A DNA stretch of 64,000 nt from [Clostridium] fimetarium (GTDB lineage Bacteria > Bacillota > Clostridia > Lachnospirales > Lachnospiraceae), in assembly GCF_900111235.1 (NCBI RefSeq), contig NZ_FOJI01000012.1, forward strand, positions 62,001-126,000. Reading direction: 5' to 3'. Position 1 is the stretch's first letter. Each line of letters starts with the position of its first letter. This document shows positions 34,119-41,920 of the stretch, in pieces. A program made the position numbers and the translations under genes. The notes under the pieces were generated by a model. That model was given only the letters and a program-made list of their open reading frames with translations, did not search any database and had not been told where the DNA came from.

Positions 34119-34296
34119 GTTTGAGAGGAAAAGGCGGCAGGAACGTATCGAGTGAATATAAATTTATCATGGTGTATTTGCCTTGCCTTTCCTTCAAACA
34201 GTAAAGGGACACTGTTTTCAGCCGGTCTGCGGCGAAATGCACCATGATAAATTTATATTCACAGTTACATTTTGTGAGGCGCTTTCACACTCAAAC
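34119..34296. repeat. 178-bp intergenic element with terminal and internal inverted repeats
   Basis: The ends GTTTGAG (34119-34125) and CTCAAAC (34290-34296) are inverted, with looser similarity extending to about 18 bp. Inside, a perfect 23-bp inverted repeat pairs 34152-34174 with 34240-34262, extendable with one mismatch and one bulge. A third pairing links 34119-34136 with about 34183-34200. No target duplication is obvious. It could be a MITE-like element or a structured RNA. Confidence 0.6.
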
Positions 34297-34309
34297 GGGG
34301 GTAGGCGCT

Positions 34310-34430
34310 AAGGGAAAAAAGAAGTAAAGAAATAAAAGAAGTAAAGAAATAAAAGGAGTAAAGAAGTAAAGAAATAAAGAAATAAAGAAATAAAAGAAAC
34401 AAAAGTAATAAAAAAACATAAGAAATAAAG
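34310..34430 (+). repeat. Low-complexity A/G-rich tract with AAAGAAAT-type units
   Basis: Irregular repeats of AAAGAAATAAA and GAAGTAAAG, almost entirely purine on the plus strand apart from single Ts. It lies 50-170 nt before the ABC ATPase start. The array has no regular period. Confidence 0.6.
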
Positions 34431-34482
34431 GCACAAAGGTGCTGAAAGTTGCGCAGAAAGATGTGCGGGAATGGGGAGCTTT

Positions 34483-35214
34483 ATGAGGATAGAAATAGTT
34501 GAAATAGTGAAAAGGTATAAAGCCAATGTTGTGTTAGAAGATATTTCATTGACTGTGGAAAATGGGAAAATATATTGTTTGTTGGGGGCATCTGGATCTG
34601 GGAAAACTACATTGTTGCGAATTATTATGGGCGCGATTACTGGAGAAAAGGGGCAAGTTCTAATTGACGGAGTTAAGATGCCGAATAAGAAAATGCTCGC
34701 ACAGATTGGATTTATGCCACAAGAGGATGCGCTGTACAGTGAGCTTTCAATACTTCAGAATATGAAATTTTTCGCTGGAATTCAAAATTTAAAAAAAGAA
34801 GAAATTATAAAAAGTGCAGAAAAACTATTACAAGTGGTTGGGCTACTAAGCGAAAAAAACAAGTTAGTGAGCAATTGCTCAGGTGGCATGAAAAAAAGGG
34901 CATCATTAGCTACAACAATGATACATAATCCTAAGATTTTAATTCTCGATGAACCTACAGTAGGAATTGATCCTGTACTTCGCAGAAAAATATGGGCTTA
35001 TTTACATTCGCTAAGAGATAATGGAGTTACGATTCTAGTTACAACACATGCAATGGATGAGGTAACCGAATGTGATAATGCAGCATTACTGCGAAATGGA
35101 AAAATCATTATTGCCGATTCTGTAGTGAATCTATTGAAGAAGACCGAAAATGGAAAAATAGAAGATTTATTTTTTGTAGACGAAGAGGAGGAATCCACAT
35201 GTTTTCAATTATAA
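34483..35214 (+). CDS. ABC transporter ATP-binding protein (drug exporter type)
   Basis: A 243-residue ATPase: Walker A GASGSGKTT near residue 38, Q-loop FMPQEDALY, signature NCSGGMKKRASLA, Walker B ILILDEPTVGIDP and H-loop TTHAMDE. The pattern is that of ABC-2 drug or daunorubicin-type exporters. ATG 34483 is preferred, since GGGGAG just upstream includes the in-frame ATG 34471. The permease gene overlaps its end by 16 nt, so the two form one transporter. Regulation by the divergent TetR protein is likely from position, but unproven. Confidence 0.9.
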   Translation: MRIEIVEIVKRYKANVVLEDISLTVENGKIYCLLGASGSGKTTLLRIIMGAITGEKGQVLIDGVKMPNKKMLAQIGFMPQEDALYSELSILQNMKFFAGIQNLKKEEIIKSAEKLLQVVGLLSEKNKLVSNCSGGMKKRASLATTMIHNPKILILDEPTVGIDPVLRRKIWAYLHSLRDNGVTILVTTHAMDEVTECDNAALLRNGKIIIADSVVNLLKKTENGKIEDLFFVDEEEESTCFQL

Positions 35215-36191
35215 AACGAATTTTAGCGCAAATAATAAATGATAAAAGGTCACTGGCAATCTTATTTGTTGCCCCAATTTTAATATTTACACTGCTCTAT
35301 TTCATATTAGGCGATTCAGGATATGTGCCTAAGATTACTGTGTATAATGTAAGCGATACTGTTCTTACTGGGTTAGAGAAATCTGCAGATGTAGAAGTGA
35401 CAGATTCGATGCCTGAATTAAAAGCGTTTTTGGAATTACAAGGACAAGATGCTATCATATGGGCTAATCAAGAGGGCCTTCACCTCTATATGCTTGATAA
35501 GAGTGCAAAGACTTCGAAAGTATTAAAAGCGGTTCAAGATATTAACGCTTCCAATATACATATAAACTATGAGTATGAAACAAATAGCGAAAACCAGCTA
35601 GATTCATTAAGTTTCGTATTTCTCGGTGTCATTTCATTTTTCTTTGTATTTATATTATCAGGAATGTCATTTGTTCGTGAGAGGACAAATCAGACTTTAG
35701 AGAGAATGCTGATGGCTCCAATTAGAAGATCAACTGTGATCGGCGGATATACGCTTGGTTATGGTATCCTTTCTGCCATACAAAGTGTTGTGATATTTTT
35801 GTTTTCTGTATATGTATTAAAATTACATGTTGAGGGTTCCTATATTTTATGTACACTGATTATGATTATATTGTCATTTGCAGCAGTATCGGTTGGTGCA
35901 TTAATGTCAATTTTTGCAAATAACGAACTCCAATTAGTTCAATTTATCCCTATCGTATTAATTCCTCAGATATTTTTCTCAGGGTTAATTCCACTAGATA
36001 CGATACCATATGGACTTGGAAATTTATGCTATTTGGCCCCTATTTATTATGGCTGTGCGGCGTTACAAAAAGTCGTGATATTTGGAGATGGAATTGATGT
36101 GATATATCCTTGGATTTTAGGGTTGCTCGGAATGATTGTAGTGCTTTTTGTACTAAATACATTTTTGCTAAAGAAATACCGTAGACTTTAA
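35199..36191 (+). CDS. ABC-2-type permease
   Basis: A 330-residue exporter permease: one helix near 17-37, an extracytoplasmic domain of about 120 residues, then five helices from about 140 to 320. The segment SFVRERTNQTLERMLMAPIRRSTVIGGYTLGYG is the characteristic ABC-2 motif. AGGAGG lies 8 nt before the ATG, inside the ATPase gene, giving tight coupling. Together with the ATPase it is expected to export a hydrophobic compound. The substrate is unknown. Confidence 0.9.
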   Translation: MFSIIKRILAQIINDKRSLAILFVAPILIFTLLYFILGDSGYVPKITVYNVSDTVLTGLEKSADVEVTDSMPELKAFLELQGQDAIIWANQEGLHLYMLDKSAKTSKVLKAVQDINASNIHINYEYETNSENQLDSLSFVFLGVISFFFVFILSGMSFVRERTNQTLERMLMAPIRRSTVIGGYTLGYGILSAIQSVVIFLFSVYVLKLHVEGSYILCTLIMIILSFAAVSVGALMSIFANNELQLVQFIPIVLIPQIFFSGLIPLDTIPYGLGNLCYLAPIYYGCAALQKVVIFGDGIDVIYPWILGLLGMIVVLFVLNTFLLKKYRRL

Positions 36192-36458
36192 AAAGTGCAA
36201 TGAGAATTTCTTTATAATTCTGTGTTGAATCAAGTTTATAAAATATATTTGACCATACCATTGACAAAAATTATTAAACATATATTATTTTAGATAAGCT
36301 ACATGAGTATTTTATATAATCCGAAAAGGAATTAGATGAGATAAGTAGAAAAAAGCGGATTGCAACTGCTGGTTGCGAAAATTCAAGGTCATATAGGTAG
36401 ATTGCAACTACATTTTGAGGTTAAATATAATTATCAATAATAAGGAGATAATACTAAT

Positions 36459-37028
36459 ATGACATTGGGTGAGAAAATTTTAAAGCAAAGAAATAAAAAT
36501 GGCTATTCGCAGGAACAGTTAGCCGAGAAAATAACTGTTTCAAGGCAGGCAGTTTCAAAGTGGGAACTTGACCAATCAACACCAGACCTTGAATGCGTGA
36601 TTCAATTGAGTAATATATTTGGGGTTTCTATTGACTATTTAGCTAAAAATGAAATTGAAAGCGAAACTGGTGAGCAACATTGCAACGCTGAGGAAAAATC
36701 CCCAAAAGAAGAACAATCAGGGAATGATAATTCAAAAGTAAAATCTAGAAGTACGGTATTTAATAAGGTACCATTTCCATTTGTTATTCCAGTCTTTATT
36801 ATAAGTAATATGTTTGGAATGCACAGTGGATGGAATTGGTTTGGAAAAGGAGAACCAAATGCGCCTCAGCGCTTCCCTTATCCAATTATTGTAGGCGTAA
36901 TTTATACAGTCCTTTGCTTATGTGGAATTATTAACTGGCATCCAGGATGGATACTATTTTTGACGATTCCGGTGTATTATTTACTAGCAACCTACATAGG
37001 TGTGAAAAAAATTACAGAGGTCGAATAG
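36459..37028 (+). CDS. XRE-family regulator with C-terminal membrane segments
   Basis: A 189-residue protein: an N-terminal helix-turn-helix (about 5-60; GYSQEQLAEKITVSRQAVSKWELDQS), a charged linker, and two hydrophobic helices near 142-160 and 163-182 separated by a short NWHPGW turn. This domain order is common in Firmicutes and suggests a membrane-tethered regulator that responds to envelope state or a ligand. AAGGAG lies about 9 nt before the ATG. It is monocistronic, followed by a strong terminator. Targets unknown. Confidence 0.82.
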   Translation: MTLGEKILKQRNKNGYSQEQLAEKITVSRQAVSKWELDQSTPDLECVIQLSNIFGVSIDYLAKNEIESETGEQHCNAEEKSPKEEQSGNDNSKVKSRSTVFNKVPFPFVIPVFIISNMFGMHSGWNWFGKGEPNAPQRFPYPIIVGVIYTVLCLCGIINWHPGWILFLTIPVYYLLATYIGVKKITEVE

Positions 37029-37054
37029 AATTAACTAATAAAAATTAATATTAT

Positions 37055-37099
37055 AAAGCCAGCTAAACAGTAGATACAGAACTGTTTAGCTGGCTTTTT
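37055..37099 (+). terminator. Intrinsic terminator after the membrane-linked XRE gene
   Basis: A perfect 17-bp stem, 37055-37071 with 37081-37097, followed by Ts. Confidence 0.9.
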
Positions 37100-37169
37100 G
37101 TTTAAATGATCATGAGAAAATTTTAATTGTACTAGAAGAAAAAAGTATATAAAATATAATTATAAAAAA

Positions 37170-37231
37170 TGTAAAGCTTGCTTGACAAAATCAAAATAAT
37201 CACATATAATACATGTAAAGCTAGCTTTACA
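37170..37231 (+). promoter_or_regulatory. Promoter flanked by two matching operator palindromes
   Basis: TTGACA at 37182-37187 and TATAAT at 37205-37210 with a 17-bp spacer. A perfect 18-bp palindrome, TGTAAAGCTAGCTTTACA, lies at 37214-37231 just after the -10 box. A 16/18 match to it lies at 37170-37187 and covers the -35 box. This is the layout of an autorepressed promoter, and the XRE regulator encoded downstream is the obvious candidate. Confidence 0.8.
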
Positions 37232-37336
37232 AAAATGCATTATAATCTGCATGTAATTTTTATGATTCAGATTTGAAAGATCCTTTTAATCAAAAAGATG
37301 TTTTAAATCAGAAGAGATAGGAGGTATCAATATCGA

Positions 37337-37534
37337 ATGGAAAATCGGTTAGAAGAAATAAGAAATGAGCATGGTATTAATCAAGAAGAACTAGCAAAAG
37401 CACTGGAAGTTTCAAGGCAAACGATTAGTTCACTTGAAAATGGGCGTTACAATCCATCCATTCTTTTGGCTTTTAAAATTGCCAGGTATTTTAAAATGAG
37501 CATTGAACAGATATTTATATATGAGGAGGAATAA
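37337..37534 (+). CDS. Small XRE-family transcriptional regulator
   Basis: A 65-residue protein that is almost entirely one helix-turn-helix domain (INQEELAKALEVSRQTISSLENGRYNPSILLAFKIARYFKMSIEQIF). It matches the short regulators of the YozG/SinR-like group that sit before a small membrane protein gene, as here. ATAGGAGG is about 14 nt before the ATG, which is rather long spacing. The gene lies about 105 nt after a promoter with two operator-like palindromes. Autorepression is the simplest inference. Confidence 0.88.
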   Translation: MENRLEEIRNEHGINQEELAKALEVSRQTISSLENGRYNPSILLAFKIARYFKMSIEQIFIYEEE

Positions 37535-37538
37535 AAAT

Positions 37539-37973
37539 ATGTTACGTAAATCAAATCAGAATAAGAAAATATACATTGGATTAATTGTGCTTGGAATTCT
37601 GTCAATTATATTTGGAACGGTTTTTCAACAATATGTGGAGAGCACTCCGAATCTTAAAATGACAGCAGGAATGATAGTAGGAGTAGGCGGAGCATTTGTG
37701 GCAATTGGAGTGATACGTTTAATAAAGTTTAAAAAGAGTACTCCAGAAAAATTAAAAGCCGAAGAAATTGAATTAAAAGATGAGAGAAATATTCAAATAT
37801 TGAGAGCAACATATAGTGTGGTCGCAGCAGCTTCGATTCTTATATTTGCCATAATGGCATTTGTATTTTTGCTAATGGATTATATGGTACCTGCATGGAT
37901 TACAATAAGTGGGATATATGTTGAGGTGGTTATATTTTTTATTGCTTATAAAATTATTTCTTCGAAAATGTAA
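37539..37973 (+). CDS. Small membrane protein paired with an XRE regulator (DUF2178-like)
   Basis: A 144-residue protein with four hydrophobic helices, near residues 10-28, 42-62, 92-113 and 119-138. Between helices 2 and 3 lies a basic/acidic loop with ELKDERNIQILRATYS, recalling the DER motif of DUF2178 proteins. ATG 37539 has GAGGAGG 9 nt upstream, 4 nt after the regulator's stop. Such regulator/membrane pairs are common in Firmicutes, and the function of the membrane partner is unknown. Confidence 0.7.
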   Translation: MLRKSNQNKKIYIGLIVLGILSIIFGTVFQQYVESTPNLKMTAGMIVGVGGAFVAIGVIRLIKFKKSTPEKLKAEEIELKDERNIQILRATYSVVAAASILIFAIMAFVFLLMDYMVPAWITISGIYVEVVIFFIAYKIISSKM

Positions 37974-37993
37974 CTGAAATATATGGTTGTATG

Positions 37994-38048
37994 AAAGGAT
38001 GCTTGTCTCAAAGATTTTCGAGAAAGCATCCTTTATTTATGTTAAAAA
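37994..38048 (+). terminator. Intrinsic terminator after the XRE/membrane pair
   Basis: An 11-bp stem, 37994-38004 with 38034-38044, with possible extra pairing inside the loop, followed by T-rich sequence. Confidence 0.75.
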
Positions 38049-38189
38049 ATAAAGAATCATGCTAAAATGACATATAGATTAATATATATGGATTAAAATA
38101 ATCTAGGGTATGAAATTCATTTATCGATTAAAATCAGCAATATTATAATAAAAATATGAATCACACTGAGAGACTGTATGGGAGAAAAC

Positions 38190-38768
38190 ATGGAATATTT
38201 TGAAGAACAGGAAATAAAAGATCAGCAATATGAGGATCAAAGCTTTGAAAATTTTGAATTCGTAGAGTGCAATTTTACCAAATGTCAATTTCTGAATATC
38301 AAACTAACAAATTGCAAATTCAAGAATTGTAAATTTAACAATTGTGTGATAGGAAATGTTAAATTTTTGTATAGTGAAGCCAAGAATTTAGAATTTACAA
38401 ATAGCGTATTAATAGGAATTATATGGAACGATTTAAAAAACAAGGGGATAGAGACTGCTATTTTTAGAAGCATGAAATCATGCACGATAAAGTATAATTA
38501 CTTCACAAATCTGAAACTTGTGAAATACGATTTCAGTGGCTCTCAATTTGATGAAAGTTATTTTGAGGAGTGCAAGTTAACAGACGCAAAATTTAATGGT
38601 GTGAACTTACATGGCACCAAATTCATAAAATGCGACTTGAGTGGAGCAGATTTTAGGGATGCGTTAGAGTATGAGATTGACATTGCAGATAACAAATTAA
38701 AGAAGGCAAAGTTCTCATTTCCAGAAGTGATTAGTCTTTTGTCATCCTTAAATATAATTATAGATTAG
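38190..38768 (+). CDS. Pentapeptide-repeat protein
   Basis: A 192-residue protein built of A(D/N)LXX-type repeats, for example FECNFTKCQFLNIKLTNCKF and DAKFNGVNLHGTKFIKCDLSGADF. These should fold as a right-handed quadrilateral beta helix. The two blocks (about 20-75 and 105-165) are split by a non-repeat stretch, as in Qnr/MfpA-type DNA gyrase-protecting proteins, whose loops matter for activity. Gyrase protection is a guess and many such proteins have no known role. GGGAG precedes ATG 38190; the upstream ATG 38178 is also in frame. Confidence 0.82.
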   Translation: MEYFEEQEIKDQQYEDQSFENFEFVECNFTKCQFLNIKLTNCKFKNCKFNNCVIGNVKFLYSEAKNLEFTNSVLIGIIWNDLKNKGIETAIFRSMKSCTIKYNYFTNLKLVKYDFSGSQFDESYFEECKLTDAKFNGVNLHGTKFIKCDLSGADFRDALEYEIDIADNKLKKAKFSFPEVISLLSSLNIIID

Positions 38769-38825
38769 TGAAAAATACCTACAAAAAGGCATAAAACCAC
38801 TTTCAAAAAAAGTTTGAAAAGTTAC

Positions 38826-38857
38826 TTGACCTTACCCTGCACGGGAGGCATTATACT
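38826..38857 (+). promoter_or_regulatory. MerR-type promoter with long spacer
   Basis: TTGACC at 38826-38831 and TATACT at 38852-38857 are 20 bp apart, longer than the standard 17. That is the hallmark of promoters activated by MerR-family regulators. The spacer carries a partly symmetric ACCTTACCC to GGGAGG core. The MerR gene starts 20 nt later, so autoregulation is likely. Confidence 0.7.
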
Positions 38858-38877
38858 GTTTTTAGAGGAGATAGAAG

Positions 38878-39705
38878 ATGTATAAAATCGGCGAATTTTC
38901 AAAGATAACAAGTTTAACAGTAAAAGCACTCAGATATTACGATGAAGTGGGGATGCTAATACCATCCGCTCGATCGGATAATGATTACCGTCTGTATGAT
39001 AGGTCGGATTATGAGAAGGCGCAACTCATAGTTCTCTTAAAAGAACTTGGATTTTCCATATCAGAGATGAAAGATATGCTTACAACCTGTGAAAGCAGGC
39101 AAGATATTTCATTTTATTTGGCGGAAAAGAAAAGTTTTATTAAAAATAGGATCCAAAAAGAAAAGATGCTGATTAAAGAAATCGAAAAACATCTCCTCCA
39201 GAAAGAAAAGGAGGATAATGTGTTAAACTTAGCACATAGAACAAAAATGTATGAAATAGAAATAAAGGAAATCCCATCCATGACAGTTGCCAGTATAAGG
39301 TTTAAGGGTAAATACAGTGATGTTGGAAAGCACATTGGAAAGATTTATCAGGTTGTAAAAGAGAAAGCCAACGGGGCGCCACTTAATTTGTATTATGATA
39401 AGGAATATCAAGAGAATGCAGATATTGAACTCTGTGTACCAATAAAAGGTACGATATCTGGTAGAGAGGGTATCAATGTTAAGGTACTTCCTGCGATGAA
39501 AGCAATCACAACAATGCATACTGGAGATTATCAGAAATTAAATGAAGCATATATGGCAGTCCTTGATTATGCCAAAGAAAATGGACTTGAACTCTTGACG
39601 CCGTCAAGAGAAGTTTATCAAAAAGGCCCAGGAATGGTATTTAAAGGGAACCCAGATAAATATGTTACCGAAGTAATTGTACCATATCAGATGCGTGAAA
39701 AATAG
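38878..39705 (+). CDS. MerR-family regulator with GyrI-like effector domain
   Basis: A 275-residue regulator: N-terminal MerR domain (MYKIGEFSKITSLTVKALRYYDEVGMLIPS, about 1-70), a coiled-coil linker (about 75-110), and a C-terminal GyrI/AraC-effector-like domain (about 120-275: EIKEIPSMTVASIRFKG, ADIELCVPI, AITTMHTGDYQKLNEAYMAVLDYAKENG). This is the BmrR-like architecture that binds hydrophobic or cationic drugs. GAGGAG lies 7 nt before the ATG. No exporter is adjacent, so the regulated genes other than itself are unclear. Confidence 0.9.
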   Translation: MYKIGEFSKITSLTVKALRYYDEVGMLIPSARSDNDYRLYDRSDYEKAQLIVLLKELGFSISEMKDMLTTCESRQDISFYLAEKKSFIKNRIQKEKMLIKEIEKHLLQKEKEDNVLNLAHRTKMYEIEIKEIPSMTVASIRFKGKYSDVGKHIGKIYQVVKEKANGAPLNLYYDKEYQENADIELCVPIKGTISGREGINVKVLPAMKAITTMHTGDYQKLNEAYMAVLDYAKENGLELLTPSREVYQKGPGMVFKGNPDKYVTEVIVPYQMREK

Positions 39706-39751
39706 AATGGAAACAATCTGAGGATTCCTGTGAAATAGAACCAATAAAAAT

Positions 39752-39803
39752 GCCGGTTTAGCCCAATTTCTTATCTTAATAAAATTGGGCTAAGCCGGCA
39801 ATT
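39752..39803. terminator. Bidirectional terminator between convergent genes
   Basis: An 18-bp stem with one G:U, 39752-39769 with 39782-39799. An A-run at 39746-39750 gives a U-tract for the minus-strand gene, and AATTTAAATTTT follows on the plus strand. Confidence 0.85.
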
Positions 39804-39858
39804 TAAATTTTATAATCGAGCAAATCCGGCAATTTAAATTTTATAATCGAGCAAATCC
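39797..39858. repeat. Perfect 31-bp tandem duplication at the 3' end of a phosphoribosyltransferase gene
   Basis: Positions 39797-39827 and 39828-39858 are identical. The second copy contains the last six codons of the minus-strand gene (GFARL and stop), so the first is a non-coding duplicate placed between the gene and its terminator. Full identity suggests a recent event. Confidence 0.9.
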
Positions 39859-40479
39859 ATGACCATTTGCAATCGCGTCAATCGGTTTTCCTTCTTTGCA
39901 GAGCGTACAGTTGGAAGATTCATAAGTATGATAATCAGGCATATCATGTGTTGTAAATAATGCATTAATAGGATAGTCATATATTTTAGTGGCTGCACTA
40001 AAAATAGCTGAAATACCAACAATTGTTCCACCATAATGCAGAATAACATCAACGGCGGATGTGGCTGTTTTACCTGTGGTTGCTGATGCAAACAATAAGA
40101 TGACGTGCTTATTTTGTATCATATGTTGAATGTTTTCCCGAAACAGTAATTCTCCGGTTCTGCTAAATTCTGGTGTGACAATGTACATGGTCTGGTGGGA
40201 ATTAATAGAAACAATGCCGGTTTCAGTCAAATAATTTGCAAGGTAAGCACCTATTACTTCACATCCGTCCATGCATACAATTGTATCAACTATTGTAGAA
40301 GCAATATATCGACTTGCGATGGCGTGGGCAACCTTAGTTGCTTCACTTTGTCTAGACTTCAAAAGTGACATATCAACGTAATAATTAATATGTGAATTTA
40401 CTGTCACAAAGTGTCCTGGAATTACTCTCAATGTGAGATTAGAATAATTCTTTGATACAATTTTCTTATAATTTTCCAT
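39841..40479 (-). CDS. Phosphoribosyltransferase-family protein, orotate PRTase-like
   Basis: A 212-residue protein of the type I phosphoribosyltransferase fold. The segment HVILLFASATTGKTATSAVDVILHYGGTIVGIS occupies the place of the PRPP-binding loop. It has ATTGKT where active enzymes usually have two acidic residues followed by TTG(G/K), so catalysis is uncertain. DTIVCMDGCEVIGAYLANYL resembles the orotate PRTase core. A short C-terminal CTLCKEGKPID segment could bind metal. The gene stands alone, facing the MerR gene. No pyrimidine genes adjoin it. Confidence 0.72.
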   Translation of the reverse strand: MENYKKIVSKNYSNLTLRVIPGHFVTVNSHINYYVDMSLLKSRQSEATKVAHAIASRYIASTIVDTIVCMDGCEVIGAYLANYLTETGIVSINSHQTMYIVTPEFSRTGELLFRENIQHMIQNKHVILLFASATTGKTATSAVDVILHYGGTIVGISAIFSAATKIYDYPINALFTTHDMPDYHTYESSNCTLCKEGKPIDAIANGHGFARL

Positions 40480-40731
40480 AAAACCCTCCTTATTGGTATG
40501 GAATTAAAATTAATTAGTTATAACAAGTATTTACATATATTATACTTGTTTAAATAATAGATAACAAGATAACATTTCAATAGTTATAAAACATTTTATA
40601 TTAAGATAATTAAGTTTATTACAAAATAAAACTATTAAATTAAGTAAATATAGGTATTAATAACTACTTTAAGACTTGTATGTTATGATTATGATAAAAT
40701 TTCTATATTATATGAAAATGGAGCGTGTGAA

Positions 40732-41202
40732 ATGAGAAGAAAAGACAGAGAAATTACTGAAATAAGTGAAATTATGGAGATTATAAAAAAGTGTGATGTA
40801 TGTAATCTTGCTTTCTTTGATGAGAAATATCCCTATATAGTTCCGTTAAATTTTGGAGCAGCCAATACCCACAATCAAGTTACGTTGTACTTTCATGGGG
40901 CGAAAGTAGGTAAGAAGATAGAATTGTTAGAAAAGAACAATAGGGTAGCTTTTGAAATGGATTGTTCGCACAAATTATTACTTGCTGAAACAGCTTGTGA
41001 TTCAACGATGGAATTTGAGAGTGTTTGCGGTAACGGAACGATTGAAATATTAGAAGAAGATCAAAAAATAGCAGCATTGACTATATTAATGAATCAATAT
41101 GAAGTGAAAGAGAAGCATGAATTCAATGAAAATCATCTGAAAGCTATCGTTGTATTAAAGTTAACGGTAGATGAAATTACCGGAAAAAGATTAATGAAAT
41201 AA
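40732..41202 (+). CDS. Pyridoxamine 5'-phosphate oxidase-like flavoprotein (NimA-like)
   Basis: A 156-residue split-barrel FMN-binding protein: MRRKDREI at the start, CNLAFFDEKYPYIVPLNFGA, TLYFHGAKVGKKIELLEKNNRVAFEMD and ESVCGNGTIEIL match the NimA/5-nitroimidazole resistance-like branch. Members bind FMN or heme and some reduce nitro compounds, but most have no proven role. GGAGCG lies about 8 nt before the ATG. It is monocistronic with its own terminator. Confidence 0.87.
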   Translation: MRRKDREITEISEIMEIIKKCDVCNLAFFDEKYPYIVPLNFGAANTHNQVTLYFHGAKVGKKIELLEKNNRVAFEMDCSHKLLLAETACDSTMEFESVCGNGTIEILEEDQKIAALTILMNQYEVKEKHEFNENHLKAIVVLKLTVDEITGKRLMK

Positions 41203-41245
41203 ACGTTTATAATTGCTTTTAAAGAATATGAATCGCTGATTGAAA

Positions 41246-41288
41246 AACTAGTTGAACCGTTCGTTATGAACAGTTCAGCTGGTTTTTT
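41246..41288 (+). terminator. Intrinsic terminator after the NimA-like gene
   Basis: A 17-bp imperfect stem, 41246-41262 with 41268-41284, followed by six Ts. Confidence 0.8.
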
Positions 41289-41364
41289 ATGTTATTTAGA
41301 CGATACCATTAAAATCAACTTTGATTTCTCATATATTTTAATTAAAAAAATAATATCCAATTAA

Positions 41365-41393
41365 TTGACATCGAATAATATACATGATATCAT
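41365..41393 (+). promoter_or_regulatory. Promoter of the GntR-ABC operon
   Basis: TTGACA at 41365-41370 and TATCAT at 41388-41393, spacer 17 bp. A short palindrome GTAATA-A-TATTAC at 41432-41444 between promoter and gene is a candidate operator for the GntR protein. Confidence 0.6.
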
Positions 41394-41497
41394 TGCTGCA
41401 TTACATGAGTAGTGTAGTGATAATAATAACAGTAATAATATTACAATGAGTTACAGATGTATCTTATAATTCACTGTAATATCCAGGAGGTGTAACG

Positions 41498-41860
41498 TTG
41501 AACATTGATTTCAACAATGTGGTACCTATTTACATTCAAATTGCGAATGCCATAGAAGATGATATATTAAGCGGTAAATTAAAAGAGGGTGACAACTGTT
41601 ATTCTCAGATTATCCTTGCTAAGGAACTTAATATAAATCCAGCGACAGCTGCAAAAGGTATCCGTTTATTAGTCGAACGAGGAATCCTAAATAAAAACAG
41701 GGGTCAGTCAATGATAGTATGCAATGATGCAAACGTTCTAATTAAGGCCAGGAAAAAAGAAGAGATTTTAAATACAATCGTTGAAAATCTAGTTTCTGAG
41801 TCAAAAAAGTTGGATATTTCGGAAAATGAATTGATATCTATAATTAAAGCGCATTTTTAA
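41498..41860 (+). CDS. GntR-family regulator, YtrA type
   Basis: A 120-residue regulator starting at TTG with AGGAGGTG 6 nt upstream. The winged-helix domain spans about 8-75 (VPIYIQIANAIEDDILSGKLKEGDNCYSQIILAKELNINPATAAKGIRLLVERGIL). Only a short helical tail follows, which is the YtrA subfamily and not the ligand-binding FadR or HutC types. In this subfamily the regulator commonly represses its own operon encoding an ABC transporter, exactly as laid out here. The inducing signal is unknown; cell-wall antibiotics are known inducers of relatives. Confidence 0.88.
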   Translation: MNIDFNNVVPIYIQIANAIEDDILSGKLKEGDNCYSQIILAKELNINPATAAKGIRLLVERGILNKNRGQSMIVCNDANVLIKARKKEEILNTIVENLVSESKKLDISENELISIIKAHF

Positions 41861-41920
41861 GGCTAGTGGTGAAAAGTATGAATGAATTTATCATTCAAGT
41901 GAAATGAGAGGGGATTTTTA

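Larger units (their letters stand above)
33942..34482. other. 541-bp non-coding region between the TetR gene and the ABC exporter
   Basis: It holds, left to right, an imperfect dyad at 33987-34002, a perfect 22-bp palindrome at 34007-34028, an inverted pair AGCAACT/AGTTGCT around 34043-34096, a 178-bp inverted-repeat element at 34119-34296, and an A/G-rich tract to about 34430. No coding frame is credible. Confidence 0.7.

Noticed and set aside
36340-36420. Repeated GATTGCAACT near 36358 and 36400
   Set aside because: Only a 10-bp match twice upstream of the XRE gene; not enough to claim an operator.
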